Assembly: GCA_021018995.1 (NCBI GenBank)
Contig: CM037585.1
Coordinates: 84,420,646 to 84,484,645 of the forward strand
Source: Chloranthus sessilifolius
Taxonomy: Eukaryota; Streptophyta; Magnoliopsida; Chloranthales; Chloranthaceae
Direction: 5' to 3'
Length of the DNA: 64,000 nt
In this document: piece after piece, positions 1 through 11,313 of the stretch
Layout: each line of letters opens with the position of its first letter
Position numbering within the stretch: position 1 is the first letter of the stretch
Notes under the pieces: generated by a model
Told to the model about the DNA's origin: nothing
Seen by the model: only the letters and a program-made list of their open reading frames with translations
Databases searched by the model: none
Program-made: the position numbers and the translations under genes

Positions 1-1237
1 TTATCACCTTCTTCTGTTTCACTGTTAGATTTCATCTGCATCCCTGGGATGCCACTGACTTAATGCATCGTATAGATGCCCACCGTTACATATTTACGTC
101 CCCTGTGGTCCTCATAATTAAAACTTACATGTTTTAAAACTTACACACACACACCCTTTTTTCGAATGGTCATGTAATACTTGACTATTTATATGAAATA
201 TGCTACATATATGATTTGACGAAATAATGTACATGTTTCAAGAATAATCCCTACCTCAAAGCAAAACCTTCGATTCAAAGCACTCCCTTCTCCTAAACGT
301 GTGGACGCGAAGATTTCACGCCAATTCTAGATTGTATATGCCAAGAGTATGCTTAGAATGGTCATTAGGACCCTAGGAGTATATAGCCCCCCATAAATTG
401 TACTTAAAATTTATAAAATCCAAGTAGCGTCTCGCGCGAGCGGGAACTATTCCTCGCTCGAGCGGTCACTTAACTTCGCTCGAGCGAGTATTCAACCTCG
501 CGTGAGTGGTTAAAACGAGGTATCAACCCTCGCACGCGCGGTCACCCTAAATCGCTCAACTGACTTCTTTTCATCGTGCGAGCAGTTAAAACGAGGTGTT
601 CAATCCTCGCGCGAGCGAGTATTATTCATCTCTCGAGCGGTTAAAATGAGATCGTTTGAGCGGTTAAAACGAGCCATCTGAAGCTCTACGTAATGCCTCG
701 CTCGAGCGAGCCTCTCCTTTACTTTGGGTCTCGCTCGAGTGAGCTCAGAACGAAATCTGTTCTCAGGTTTTATATTTTGTCCTCGCTCGAGCGAGCCATT
801 TAGACTGCTCGAGCGGACCACGACAGAATTAAGTGCTCGATTAGTTCGAGAAAAATATTTCTTTTTCCATTCCAAGGCTTATAAATGTTAAAATCATTCA
901 TCTATTATTTCATACTCTATTAAACACACACATAAACATCTCAACCCATACCTCAATCGATAGACCCCGTATAATCTCGATCTTAGTTTCGAAACATATG
1001 AAAGGGGTCTCCATGGTTTCTTGTTATCTACCAGCCTCCATCTTTACAAACTCCTCTCTCGTTATTCTCTATTTTTCTCTCCTCTCTATTTTTTCTTCTC
1101 TCTAACTAGGAAGAATTAGGTTATGTATGAGAGATTCTCTCACTTTTCTCTTATATAGTCTTGGTTTCCTTGTGAACCACACATACATGTGTATGATACA
1201 TGACGTATACGGTTTACAAAAATCTGGGGTTATGACA
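1..1237 (-). repeat. E1 3' LTR, partial
   Basis: Bases 1-1237 match 9708-10962 of the complete LTR almost throughout. The LTR starts (minus strand) with TGTCATAACCCC next to the polypurine tract. It lacks about 50 bases present in the other copy near 10834-10885 and has an extra CGAG-type repeat unit near 640. A TATA-like CTATATAA lies at 1151-1158 (minus sense), and a second, CTATATACTCC, near 374-386 beyond the palindrome cluster. The outer end lies before the window. Confidence 0.95.
430..850. repeat. cluster of CGCTCGAGCG palindromes in E1 3' LTR
   Basis: Imperfect copies of the self-complementary decamer CGCTCGAGCG (central TCGA) recur every few tens of bases, for example perfect copies at 455-464 and 477-486, with variants such as CTCGCGCGAGCG between them. 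The same cluster is in the 5' LTR at 10130-10510 and again between pol and the third ORF at 3145-3365. Confidence 0.9.
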
Positions 1238-1250
1238 TTCACCCCACCTT
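1238..1250 (-). other. E1 polypurine tract
   Basis: On the minus strand AAGGTGGGGTGAA directly precedes the LTR start TGTCATAAC. This is the expected place and composition for the plus-strand DNA primer of reverse transcription. Confidence 0.8.
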
Positions 1251-1660
1251 ATATGATTTTCGTCCTCGAAAATCGATGATACTCGAGTGACTAGAAACGC
1301 CTATTACTAGGTTGTGCAATAGGCTAGTTCCATACATCCTCAGGTAACTAAACAATGGTCTAATTTCGTAACGACTTGCGTTAAACCATATCAACTTATA
1401 CCCATATAGTCAAGAATAATGATGATAAAATTTTATACTATCAGGTATTTCCACCATCATGATACTAATTGATCGTATGATAAAACTATAGACAATTGCC
1501 ATTATTGTATCAATACCCAAAATATCTGTGACAACCATGTCACAATAGTTTATGTAGTCAAAAAGCCACATCACCATCAAAACGATCATATCCAAAATAT
1601 TACCAACAAATTATTATAACCAAATTTCATTACCGTTCCAACGAAAAGTAAAATGACTAT
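1251..1660. other. E1 3' untranslated stretch, nothing recognised
   Basis: AT-rich sequence between the third ORF and the polypurine tract. The only open frame here is short and has no recognisable content. I see no structured feature. Confidence 0.5.
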
Positions 1661-2948
1661 CTAATCATCATCCTCCTCATACTCGTCGTCCTCGTTGCCG
1701 GAGCCATCATCATCGTCGTAGTCCTCGTCATCCTCATCCTCTTCAACCACCCTGGCGGTAGTGGTACCCCCTGTAGTGCTCCTCGTAGCAGGGCCTGAGC
1801 TAGACGCTCCAAAAATAGCGTCTCTCATGGCACCGATGCGCTCCATGTATGATTGCGGGTATGCCTAGCCCATGAGGTCTATAAGTAGCGCCTCCTGAAA
1901 CCTCTGATGTAACCTGATCTCCCGCCCCTGCTGGAGGAGCTCTCGCATCATGCCGGTGTCGATGGTGGGTAGGGGCTGTGAAGATGAAGTAGAGGGAGCA
2001 GTTGGTCCCGCCGGTGGTTGTTGCGTGGCTTGTCGGGAAATTTGGCGGTCTCTTTTCTTGTTGACACTAGTTTGAAGGCTCTTTAAGTTTCGGCTCCAGT
2101 CTTGGGCTAAATAGGGGACGACATTATCGGTAAGAGATAACTCGTCGGTTCGGATCTTGAATCCCTCTTTTTCATTTCGGGAGTCGAGGAGTCGGGAAAT
2201 CAAACGTGCATACGGTAGGCGGTTGATAGGTGGGGAATAGCGCCCCTGACATTTCTTCTATAGGCATGCACCATGACTTTGATAACTACCATGGGTGCAC
2301 TAAACCACCTGTTGTGAAAGGAGGAGTGCAGGGCTCGCAAGAATGCATCTCGGCGCTCTTGATCATGGCTGGTAGGGTGTAAATTCTTCTTAAAAATAAT
2401 ATCTAAAAGCCACATGTGTGGCGGTAGCTGAAACGGGTGATTGATTGGCCTGATGCGGACGTGCCGCCAGTAATATCCAAAATGATAGTTGGGAATTCTA
2501 CGTTCCCGGTAAAAGGTGGTTGAGTGTGTGGGCTCGGGGCATACGTATTAGGGCAATTCATGGCGGTGGAAACATCACCACTTCCAAAGGTTAACTCTTT
2601 TTCGTCGATTGTGACGAGGATGGTGTCCTCATTCACATTCATATTGAGAGTTTGATAAAACAGTTTTACTAGCCTCGGGTAGTACCGAGCTCCGAACGGT
2701 GTTAGCAATGGTCATAGTTAGTTGTTTGTTAGAAAATCTGAAGTCCATTTAGTGGACATCGGATTGACAAAACAAGAGGGATGAATTTCCCATTCGGTTT
2801 CCATGATCTTGGCTCCCCACCAATCGTTTAATTGGATAGGAGTGGTTGATGGGCATGGTTGTGGTGGTTGTGGCGCCTTGTTGCGCGATGATGGCGATCG
2901 AATCGCCATTCGTTTCTTTGGTTGGGGATTTGGGCTTGAAGAAGCCAT
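1661..2948 (-). pseudogene. E1 third ORF, putative plant transposon-protein family (ORF3)
   Basis: A third gene downstream of pol in the same direction. The start at 2948 opens with a short basic N-terminus containing PKKRM, a nuclear-localisation-like motif, and no signal peptide. A middle block contains YYPRLVKLFY, which aligns with YPRMVRLW and YPRLVKLW in the third ORFs of E2 and E3; a later block QERRDAFLRALHSSFHNRW matches their QERRTPILEALFHFSKGQF region. The end is a Glu-rich helix followed by a run of Asp and Glu of more than 30 residues. The frame is broken by at least two shifts (near 2700 and 2210) and one TAG at 1865-1867. I assign it to the family annotated in plants as 'putative plant transposon protein' from motif resemblance only. 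Its biochemical function is unknown. Chromoviruses usually lack such an ORF. Confidence 0.7.
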
Positions 2949-3144
2949 AATGCTTGTTTAGAACAAAAAGAAGCGGAATAGGATAGAAATTGGGTAGATT
3001 TTACCTTTTGAATCATTTTGGACGGATCGGATCGTCCGAATCTGGTTCGAATCAAACAGAAAAGATTGAAGATCAAAAGCCCTAAACCCTCGCTCAGCTC
3101 GGACTCCTCGCTTGAAGATGAAATGGACGTTTAACATTCTGTCT

Positions 3145-3365
3145 GTAATTTATAATCTGTCCTCGCTCGAGCGGTCGTTAGTTATTGCTCAAGCGAGCCC
3201 AGAATGCTCACTGATATAATTTATGGCCTCGCTCGAGCGGTTACTAATCGTCGCTCGAGCGATGCCAGAATACTTCCTATTTATAGTCTGTCCTTGCTCG
3301 ATGCCAGAATACTTCCTGTTCGAATCAAGAATACTAATCCTTGCTCGAGCGATGCCAAGCGACGT
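3145..3365 (-). promoter_or_regulatory. E1 ORF3 upstream module: TCGA palindromes and TATA box
   Basis: Perfect CGCTCGAGCG copies sit at 3164-3173, 3230-3239 and 3252-3261, with near copies at 3187 and 3342-3351, in the spacer between pol and the third ORF. Among them lies CTATAAATAG (minus sense, 3277-3286), an ideal plant TATA box, about 330 bases before the ORF3 ATG. The decamer is the one clustered in this element's LTRs. I infer an internal promoter for ORF3; transcription is not shown. Confidence 0.55.
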
Positions 3366-3617
3366 TGTTCTGGTTCTCTTAAGTCCACATCTTCACTGGT
3401 CTCGTGTAGCATTTAGAACACCTCTCACACATGACTTTGTATGTTGCACATTTACAATTTAAATCACATGAAAAGTTGTTCAGGCAAAAAGCTTATTTAT
3501 TATGCATGAATTTGTAATTGCACTCATTTGATTTGTTCAAGTATGAATTGATAGACTATCAATTTTATTTTTTTATTTTTTTTACCTTATCATATTTAAG
3601 AAAAACAAAAAGTACAA

Positions 3618-6600
3618 CTAGATAGCGTTCTCAAACAAGTTGGGATATTGTTCTCTGACATCCGCCTCCCACTCCCATGTTGCTTCCTCGGCCGCATGAT
3701 TCTTCCATCGAACAAGTACTAAGGGAATGACTTTGGTACGTAGCACTCGTTCCTTCTTATCCAATATCTCCTTCGGTTCCTCTATCATGCTCATGTCTTC
3801 GTGCATCTCCAGTGGTTGACCTTCCAAAATGTGGGAGGGGTCACCCACAAACTTCCTAAGCATAGAAACGTGGAAAACGTTATGTACCCGATCGAACACT
3901 GGAGGTAATCCAATGCGATATGCAACTTTGCCAACTAGGGCCAACACTTCAAATGGTCCAAGATATCGTGGACTCAATTTCCCTCTTTTTCCAAATCGCA
4001 TAACACCCTTCATCGGTGACACTTTTATGAAAACGTGTTCACCCACCTTATAATCTACACTGGTTCGCTTGATGTCAGTGTAGCTATTCTGCCTGCTTTG
4101 AGCTGACTTAAGTTTTTCTCTAATCATTTTGACGATTGTAGCATTATCTTCCAACAACTCGAGCCCTAAAACAAATTTCTCACCAGTCTCTTCCCAATTG
4201 ATGGGTGATTTATACCGTCTTTCGTATAATGCTTCATACGGTGCCATCCCAATGCTTGTCTGAAAACTTTTGTTATATGCAAATTCGATCAACAGTAGAT
4301 GTTGATCCCACGATCCTTGCATTTCTAGCATACACGCTCTGAGCATGTCTTCCATTACTTGATTTACTCGCTCTGTCTGTCCGTCGGTTTGCGGATGGAA
4401 AGCTGAACTAAAATCTAGTCGCGTTCCCATTCCTTCTTGAAATTTCTTCCAAAACTTTGATGTATATAACGGATCTCGATCGGACACTATGCTACTTGGG
4501 ATCCCGTGTAGGCGTACTATTTCCTTCATATAGAGTTCTGCGAGTTTTCCTGCCGTGTACATCGTATTGTAAGGTAGGAAGTGTGCTGACTTGGTCAGTT
4601 AGTCCACAATTACCCAAATGGCATTATATCTCTTTGCCGTACGCGGTAGTCCAATGATGAAGTCCATAGATATTGATTCCCATTTCCATTCCGATATAGG
4701 TAGGGGCTGCAATAAGCTTGCGGGATGTCTATGATCGATTTTGACTTGTTGACATGTCAAACATCGCGATACATACTTTGCGACGTCTTGCTTCAAACCT
4801 CTCCACCAATAATTCTTTTTCAGATCTTGATACATCTTCGTGCTCCCTGCATGGATAGCATAGCTTGACTTGTGGGATTCATCAAGAATCGTTCGTCGTA
4901 AATTGGCATTGTCCGGAATACAGAGACGGCCCTTAAAGAATAAGGAGCCATCCTCCTTGATTGAAAAGTCGGATCTGATACCCTCGATTACATCTTGACG
5001 TATCTTGGTCAGTACTGGGTCTTCTACCTGAAGTTCTCGTATATGTTCGAATATCACCGGTTTCACTGATATATTGGCTAAAAAGGCTCCTGTAGCTGGT
5101 GACTTGATGTCCGCACCATATAGTGCTAGATCTTCCAATAGTTTCCATTGGTGTATACCCAAAACTAGACTAGACAACTGAGCTGAACTCTTCCGACTCA
5201 AGGCATCGACCACTACATTAGCCTTGCCTGGATGGTACTGTATGGAACAATCATAGTCCTTGAGGAACTCCATCCATCTGCACTGCCTCATATTTAGTTC
5301 CTTCTATGTGAACAGATATCTGAGGCTCTTATGGTCGGTGAAGATTTCAAACGTTTCTCCATATAAATAATGTCGCCATATCTTCAATGCGAATATGACC
5401 GCTGCTAGCTCTAGATCATGTGTTGGATAGTTCTTCTCGTGCTCTTTCAACTGTCTTGACCCGTAAGCTATTACCGTTTTATGTTGATTTAGTACACAAC
5501 CTAAACCGTTATATGAAGCATCACTGTAGACTGCAAATCCTCCACTGCTTGATGGAATGGCTAACACTGGAGCTGAAGTGAGTCTCCTTTTGAGTTCTTG
5601 AAAACTCTTCTCACACGCTTCACTCCACTCAAATCTTGAATCTTTTCTTGTAAGCCTCGTAACAAGTCCCGAAATCTTTGAAAACCCCTCAACGAAATGT
5701 CGATAATAACCTGCCAGTCCAAGGAAACTTCGGACGTCTGTCATGGTCTTTGGTTGCTCCAAGTTCACTACTACCTCGATCTTAGCGGGATCTACTGTGA
5801 CACCATGCTTTGAGACGACATGTCCCAAAAAGCTAACCTCTTCTAACCAGAAATCACATTTGTTGAGATTGGCATATAATTGGTGTTCACGCAAAGTTTG
5901 TAGAGCAACCCGCAAATGTTCTTCATGCTTCGTCTTCAATTTTGAGTAAATAAGAATATCGTCAACAAACACGACAACGCAGGAGTCTAAGTGGGGTTTA
6001 AATACCTGATTCATTAAGTCCATAAACTATGCTGGTGCATTAGTCAATCCGAATGGCATCACCAAAAACTCATAGTGTCCATATCGTGTTCTGAATGCTG
6101 TCTTCTGTATGTCCTCAACCTTGACTCCTAACTGATGGTATCCAGATCTTAGATCGATCTTGGAAAAGTACTTCGCTCCTTGGAACTGATCAAACAAGTC
6201 ATCTATTATTGGCAACGGGTATCGATTCTTCACAGTGAGTTTGTTCAATTGTCGATAATCATTGCACAACCGCATCGACCCATCTTTCTTTTTCACAAAC
6301 AGAACTGGTGCTCCCCATGGAGACACGCTTGGTCTTATGAACCCCTTATCCATGAGCTCTTGCAATTGTTCTTTTAATTCTTTCAACTCAGCGGGAGCCA
6401 TCTTGTATGGTGCCTTTGAAACAGGCTCCGTTCCTTGTGCTAAGTCGATAGCGAATTCCACTTCTCTCTCTGGGGGTAATCCTGGCAATTCTTCGGGAAA
6501 TATGTCTTCAAATTCCCGCACTACTGCTATCTCAGAGATAACATTCTTTTCATCTTTATCTCCCTTCAGAAATGCCAAATAACTGCTGCACCCCTTTTTG

Positions 6601-7036
6601 ATTAAACGTTCTGCTCTGATTGCAGAGATGAGTGGCACTTGTGTCGACCTCTCTCCTCGAAACTGAAACGATCTCCTCGTGTTTGGTCAGAAAATAACAA
6701 CATTGTTCTTGCAATCCACCGTTGCACAATGATGGGATAGCCAATCCATGCCAAGGATCACGTCAAATCCTTACATCTCTAACAATATTAATTGTGCGTC
6801 CAATTCGTAGACAGCGTTATCCCAGACGCCCACTACTACCGATTTACAGACTAACTCTATGTCCACTAATTCTCCCGTTGGGATAGACACTGATAACACA
6901 AAGTCCAGTGTCTCCGGAACAATCTTCATTTTCTTTGCAAATCTAGGGGTGATGAAGGAGTGGGTAGACCCTGGGTCTATCAACACTCGTGCGTCACGTG
7001 GTACATAGCACCCTTTTTCATAGACTTGTAACGTAC
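3618..7036 (-). pseudogene. pol: E1 pol: protease, reverse transcriptase, RNase H, integrase, chromodomain
   Basis: One minus-strand frame from 7036 to 3618, broken only by five stops (6771, 6687, 6027, 5304, 4599) and no frameshift. Domains in order: aspartic protease with LIDPGSTHSF; reverse transcriptase with [10 protein letters not shown] and the catalytic FVDD; RNase H with SDAS and TDH; integrase with an HHCC zinc region (CLTCQQ), the catalytic Asp of SMDF, the next Asp in SDRD and the Glu of GQTERVN; GPF/Y-type region; and a C-terminal chromodomain ending near EEATWEWE. The chromodomain targets integration to marked chromatin in this group. The TAG at 5304 stands where the family usually has Gln, so it fits a C-to-T change. 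The enzyme motifs are otherwise well preserved, so the element is fairly young. Confidence 0.92.
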
Positions 7037-7185
7037 CTATAGCACATACATATACATAAATAACACATACTTTATTTAGAATTTTCTAACGTACAAACAC
7101 GGTTCTACACACTGTTCTAATGAATGTACCTTCTCTATCTAAAATTGTATTAAATTGAAATTCTTCAATAAAAAGGAAATCTTAC
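7037..7185 (-). other. E1 candidate spliceosomal intron between gag and protease
   Basis: On the minus strand the gag frame runs to CAAG, then GTAAGATTTCC begins at 7185, and the segment ends TGTGCTATAG at 7037 followed by GTACGTTACAAG. Removing these 149 bases (not a multiple of three) joins the gag frame to the pol frame in phase 1, giving a Gly-Thr-Leu continuation typical of this junction in related elements. The segment is AT-rich and T-rich toward its 3' end. If retained, a TAG at 7139 ends translation shortly after Gag. An ordinary decay insertion remains possible, but the fit of both splice sites and frame is good. Confidence 0.65.
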
Positions 7186-8567
7186 CTTGAATGACGTCAT
7201 GTACACTCCCTGCTTCTTGGGCGATAACTGCGTAGGCTCTCCCTTGAACAACTGGCTTCCGTGATTGAATAGGTCGTGGCATGGAAGCTGAGGCCGTCTT
7301 TTCCTTAATTGCTTCAGGGCAATCTCTAATTACGTGGCCTATCTTGCCACATTTAAAATAGCCTCGCTTTCCTTGCCTGTGATTCGCCGTTTTGTGGGAC
7401 TTGCCACACTTGGCACAAGTCTCCCTTGGTGTTGAAGAAGCAGCTCTTGAAAAGCCTTGTGTAGCTATAGCTCCGTTGGAAATAGCAGGACCCTCATACC
7501 TCATCGGTCTCCCTGATGCTAGCAATGGAAATTTTTGATGAGTAGTTTATAGGTCTGGAATGGTTGCCTCGATGGTTGCTCTGAAACCTCGGGTTCTTAT
7601 TCATTGATTCATAACTCCCAGTCCTGCTTTGATCTATGCTTCCTCTTCCCTGTTGTTCCCTCTGACGCTATCGGTTAGTGTTTTCTTCTTCGACCACTAA
7701 TGCCTTACTCATGACCTCTCCGTAGGTCTTTAGCTGAAAGGGCGCAACCCCTCCTCGGATGTCCGACCTTAAACCCTGTTGGAACCTCTTTGCTTTCATC
7801 ACATTAGAAATTACGTAGTCTGGAGCGAAACGAGCCAGTCTCATAAATTCTACTCAGTACTCTCTCACGGTCATCCTTCCTTGCATTAGTTGTAAAAATT
7901 GAGTCTCCATCTGATTTCTCACAACCTCCGGAAAATACTGCTTATTGAACCCTTCGACAAATTCATCCCAAGTCCAGGGCATATCTGGAGTTTCTTGAGC
8001 TCTAGTTCGTGAAACAGATTTCCACCAAGGTCCAGCTTCTCCATCTAGCATATACGTTGCCCAACGGATGCTCTCGTCCTCTGTGCATGTCAATACGCTA
8101 AACACCTTCTCCATTTCACCCAGCCAATTTTCGGCTGCCATGGTGTTTGCCTACCCTGAAAAGTTAGGAGGTCTCATCCTCCTGAATTCGGTAAATGCTG
8201 AAGCCACTGTTAGTGTAGGTCCTACTGGAGGCGTAGGTGTCTGATGTGATTCTGGGGCTGCATGTGCATCCAAGGATGCTGCTTGCTGTGCCATGGCAGT
8301 TGCCATGGTTTCCATTGTGTGCATCATCCTCTGACGCTCCTCTCTTTCTTCATTTCTCTCCCTCACTATATCTTATTCCCTTTGATCTCGATCCTGACGA
8401 TCTCATTTTTGCTTTTCTTCTTGATTTTGATTTTCTCCTTGGCCACTGCACTCAGGAATCTCCCTATTTCCTAATGGTACCCTGTTCGTAGGCGAGACGA
8501 ACCCATCTCTACTGCGCAAATTCCTATCATGACCACCCCTTGGTCGACCTCTTCTTCCAGAAGACAT
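7186..8567 (-). pseudogene. gag: E1 gag: capsid and zinc knuckle
   Basis: The start at 8567 is the first ATG after the primer site and opens with an Arg/Gly-rich tail. The capsid core (8141-7854) carries GEAGPWWKSV, WDEFVEGFNKQYFP and QGRMTVREY, the standard retrotransposon-gag pattern. Near 7370 a zinc knuckle reads YFKCGKIGHVIRDCP; the first Cys of the CX2CX4HX4C motif is Tyr, a TGT-to-TAT change. Several stops (after the N-terminal tail, at 8151 and at 7854) and one frameshift between 7854 and 7525 inactivate it. Function in family: forms the virus-like particle and binds the RNA. Confidence 0.88.
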
Positions 8568-8655
8568 TACGATCTGCATATGAAACTAACTCTCGTCAGT
8601 AGAAGTCCCTATGCTCTGACAAAAAGAGTGATTGTCAGAATTTCTAGAAGAAACT

Positions 8656-8667
8656 GCTCTGATACCA
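8656..8667 (-). other. E1 primer-binding site, tRNA-Met type
   Basis: Minus strand TGGTATCAGAGC, two bases downstream of the 5' LTR end. It is complementary to the 3' end of initiator tRNA-Met, the usual primer of chromoviruses. Confidence 0.93.
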
Positions 8668-8669
8668 AC

Positions 8670-10962
8670 TGTGACAGCCCGAATTTTGATGCCCCAAAAT
8701 TCGTGCCATCATCACGACCCTCAAGGTCATGCACCTTAGATCTATGCGGGACATCTATAAACAAGAAAAAGCCAATAATTTAAAATAGCCCGAGCTCTAA
8801 ACTAGTTAAGTCTCAATGTGTTAATGAAAGTCTAGCAACATAACAGATAGTTCTGGTCTCATGCCAATTCATGAGCAGAAGAACTGTCCCGAACCATTGG
8901 TGATAACCTGATCACCCCAAATGGTTCGCAAGAATAATTTATGGCATTTAGTTACATTTAAAAGAATAAAGCTTGACATACCAAGTAAAAGTTACTCTCT
9001 ACTCACTCGCAATACGTAAAGAAACTTCTAAAAGAATTCTTCAGGAGGAGGTTCTAACTCTTCTCCGGTCACGTAATCCGGATCTTCTAGATCCACGTCT
9101 ACCGAAGCCTCAGCTGCCGCTAGAATTGGACCTAGGACGTATAGTCTAAGGGGTGAGCTACATCCTAGCTCAATAGGGAAGCAAAATGAACATATAGATT
9201 AACTCTCACATATGTGTTAGCAGTTTTAAAAGCACACTTTATCAAATATCTCTTTTGGAAAACAATTGAAATAACTGGAATAAAATAATGATTTCGACTG
9301 TTACTTTGCATGGTTTTGTTTGTTCTCACTTTACTAGTTTAGTTATGAAGTCGGTCTAATCACTTAAATCTTTAACTTAAGTAGTCCCCGAGCAATATAG
9401 CATCGAGCCCCGATGGAATACCCACCATCGTCGTCTAACTAGACAGTTCTCATATGTATTCCCTGGGAATACAGCCCAAGCCCTTTTCTCATAGGTGACG
9501 GGGTCTATTCTCAATTTTACATCCCTGGGATGTGCTATAACTGTACGGATTGGCCGCCGTACCGGTCACGGATATCCTGCCTAGTCAGTCGTGGGTATCC
9601 CGCGATGTCGGTGGGGTATTCTAATCAAACCTTAAATAACAAATATATCGAATGTGCTCTACATATAGATATTCACCGTGATTGTGCTAATTTTATTATA
9701 TTAGGCCTTATCACCTTCTTCTGTTTCACTGTTAGATTTCATCTGCATCCCTGGGATGCCACTGATTTAATGCATCGTATAGATGCTCACCGTTACATAT
9801 TTACGTCCCCTGGGGACCTCATGATTATCGTTTTTAAAACTCACACACACACACACTTTTTCCGAATGGTCATGCAATACTTGACTATTTATATAAAATA
9901 TGCTACATATATGATTTGATGAAATAATGTACATGTTTCAAGAATAATCCCTACCTCGAAGCGAAACCTTCGATTCAAAGCACTCCCTTCTCCTAAAGGT
10001 GTGGACGCGAAGATTTCACGCCAATCCTACATTGTATATGCCAAGAGTATGCTTAGAATGGTCATGAGGACCCTGGAGTATATAGCCCCCCATAAATTGT
10101 ACTTAAAATTTATAAAATCCAAGTAGGGTCTCGCGCGAGCGAGAACTATTCCTCGCTCGAGCGGTCACTTAACTTCGCTCGAGCGAGTATTTAACCTCGC
10201 GCGAGCGGTTGAAACGAGGTATCAACCCTCGCATGCGCGGTCACCGTAAATCGCTCAACTCACTTCTTTTCATCGCGCGAGCAGTTAAAACGAGGTGATC
10301 AATCCTCGCACGAGCGAGTATTATTCATCGCTCGAGCAGTTAAAACGAGCCATCTGAAGCTCTACGTAATGCCTCGCTCGAGCGAGCCTCCCCTTTACTT
10401 TGGGTCTCGCTCGAGCGAGCCCAGAACGAAATCTGTTCTCAGGTTTTATATTCTGTCCTCACTCGAGCGAGCCATTTAGACCGCTCGAGCGGACCATGAC
10501 AAAATTAAGTGCTCGATCAGTTCGAGAAAAATATTTCTTTCTCCATTCTAAGACTTATAAATGTTAAAATCATTCATCTATTATTTCATACTCTATTAAA
10601 CACACATGAACATCTCAACCCATACCTCAATCGATAGACCCCGTATAATCTCCATCTTAGTTTCGAAATAGATGAAAAGGGACTCCACGGTTTCTTGTTA
10701 TCTACCAGCCTCCATCTTTACAAAACCCTCTCTCCTTGTTCTCTATTTTTCTCTCCTCTCTATTTTTCCTTCTCTCTAACTAGGAAGAATTAGGTTACAT
10801 ATGAGAGATTTCTCTCACTTTTCTCTTATATAGAGAAAACTAGTGTGTTTTGCACACACACACCCTCAGTGTGTACATGATAGTCTTTGTTTCCTTGTGA
10901 ACCACACATACATGTGTATGATACATGACATGTACAATTTACAAAAATCTGGGGTTGTGACA
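8670..10962 (-). repeat. E1 5' LTR, complete
   Basis: The 2293-base repeat runs, on the minus strand, from TGTCACAACCCC (10962) to CGGGCTGTCACA (8670), with TG...CA ends. It contains the palindrome cluster (10130-10510) and TATA-like boxes near 10824-10834 and 10075-10090. The open frame seen at 9530-9919 lies wholly in this LTR and is not a gene. Confidence 0.95.
10130..10510. repeat. cluster of CGCTCGAGCG palindromes in E1 5' LTR
   Basis: Counterpart of 430-850: repeated decamers with central TCGA and variants such as TCGCGCGAGCG, spaced by tens of bases. Several copies differ between the two LTRs by single transitions at CpG. Confidence 0.9.
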
Positions 10963-11313
10963 TGTCCACAGCAAAAACAACAACTAGCTGTTCCTTCTCA
11001 GTTGTGGTATAGTTTTGCAGAGCCTCTGCTAATATTTTGCTGGCATAGTATATCATTGTTGGAAGCTTGTCTTTTCTCTGTCCTAAGACAGCTCCTATTG
11101 CCAGATCTGATGCATCACACATCAGCTCAAAAGGAAGGGAGTAATCAGGGGATTGGATTGTAGGAGCAAAGGTGAGGCACTTTTTCAATGCCTCGAAGGC
11201 CTCAAGGCACTCAGCAGAAAAATCAAATTGCACATCCTGGCACAGCAGGTGGCACAGTGGTGTTGTAATTTTGCTGAAGTTCTTAATGAATCTCCCATAG
11301 AATCTAGCATGTT
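10963..11313 (-). pseudogene. E6: remnant of an Athila-type RNase H
   Basis: Minus-strand fragment with FELMCDASD and NYTTTEKE, matching the RT-RNase H region of E2 at 23000-23360. It ends abruptly at the E1 LTR on the left and at the E5 LTR on the right, so it is what is visible of the oldest element here. The bases TGTCC at 10963-10967 may be the E1 target duplication and CATGT at 11309-11313 that of E5; neither partner copy is in the window. Confidence 0.85.

Larger units (their letters stand above)
1..10962 (-). mobile_element. E1: Ty3/Gypsy chromovirus (Tekay/Del-like), 3' LTR cut by window start
   Basis: A minus-strand LTR retrotransposon. Read in its own direction it has a 5' LTR (10962-8670), tRNA-Met primer site, gag, a candidate intron, protease, reverse transcriptase, RNase H, integrase with chromodomain, a third ORF, a polypurine tract and the start of the 3' LTR. 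The chromodomain at the end of pol and the tRNA-Met primer site place it among chromoviruses; LTRs of about 2.3 kb suggest Tekay/Del, which is less certain. The two LTRs differ by scattered mainly transition changes and a few indels. It inserted into an Athila remnant (10963 onward). Its target duplication cannot be checked because the other end lies outside the window. Confidence 0.93.

Noticed and set aside
430..850. Regularly recurring short repeats as a CRISPR array
   Set aside because: Repeats are 10-12 bases, palindromic, unevenly spaced and lie inside a plant LTR.
9530..9919. 129-codon open frame as a gene
   Set aside because: It lies inside the E1 5' LTR and has no family features; the matching part of the other LTR does not keep it as a protein.
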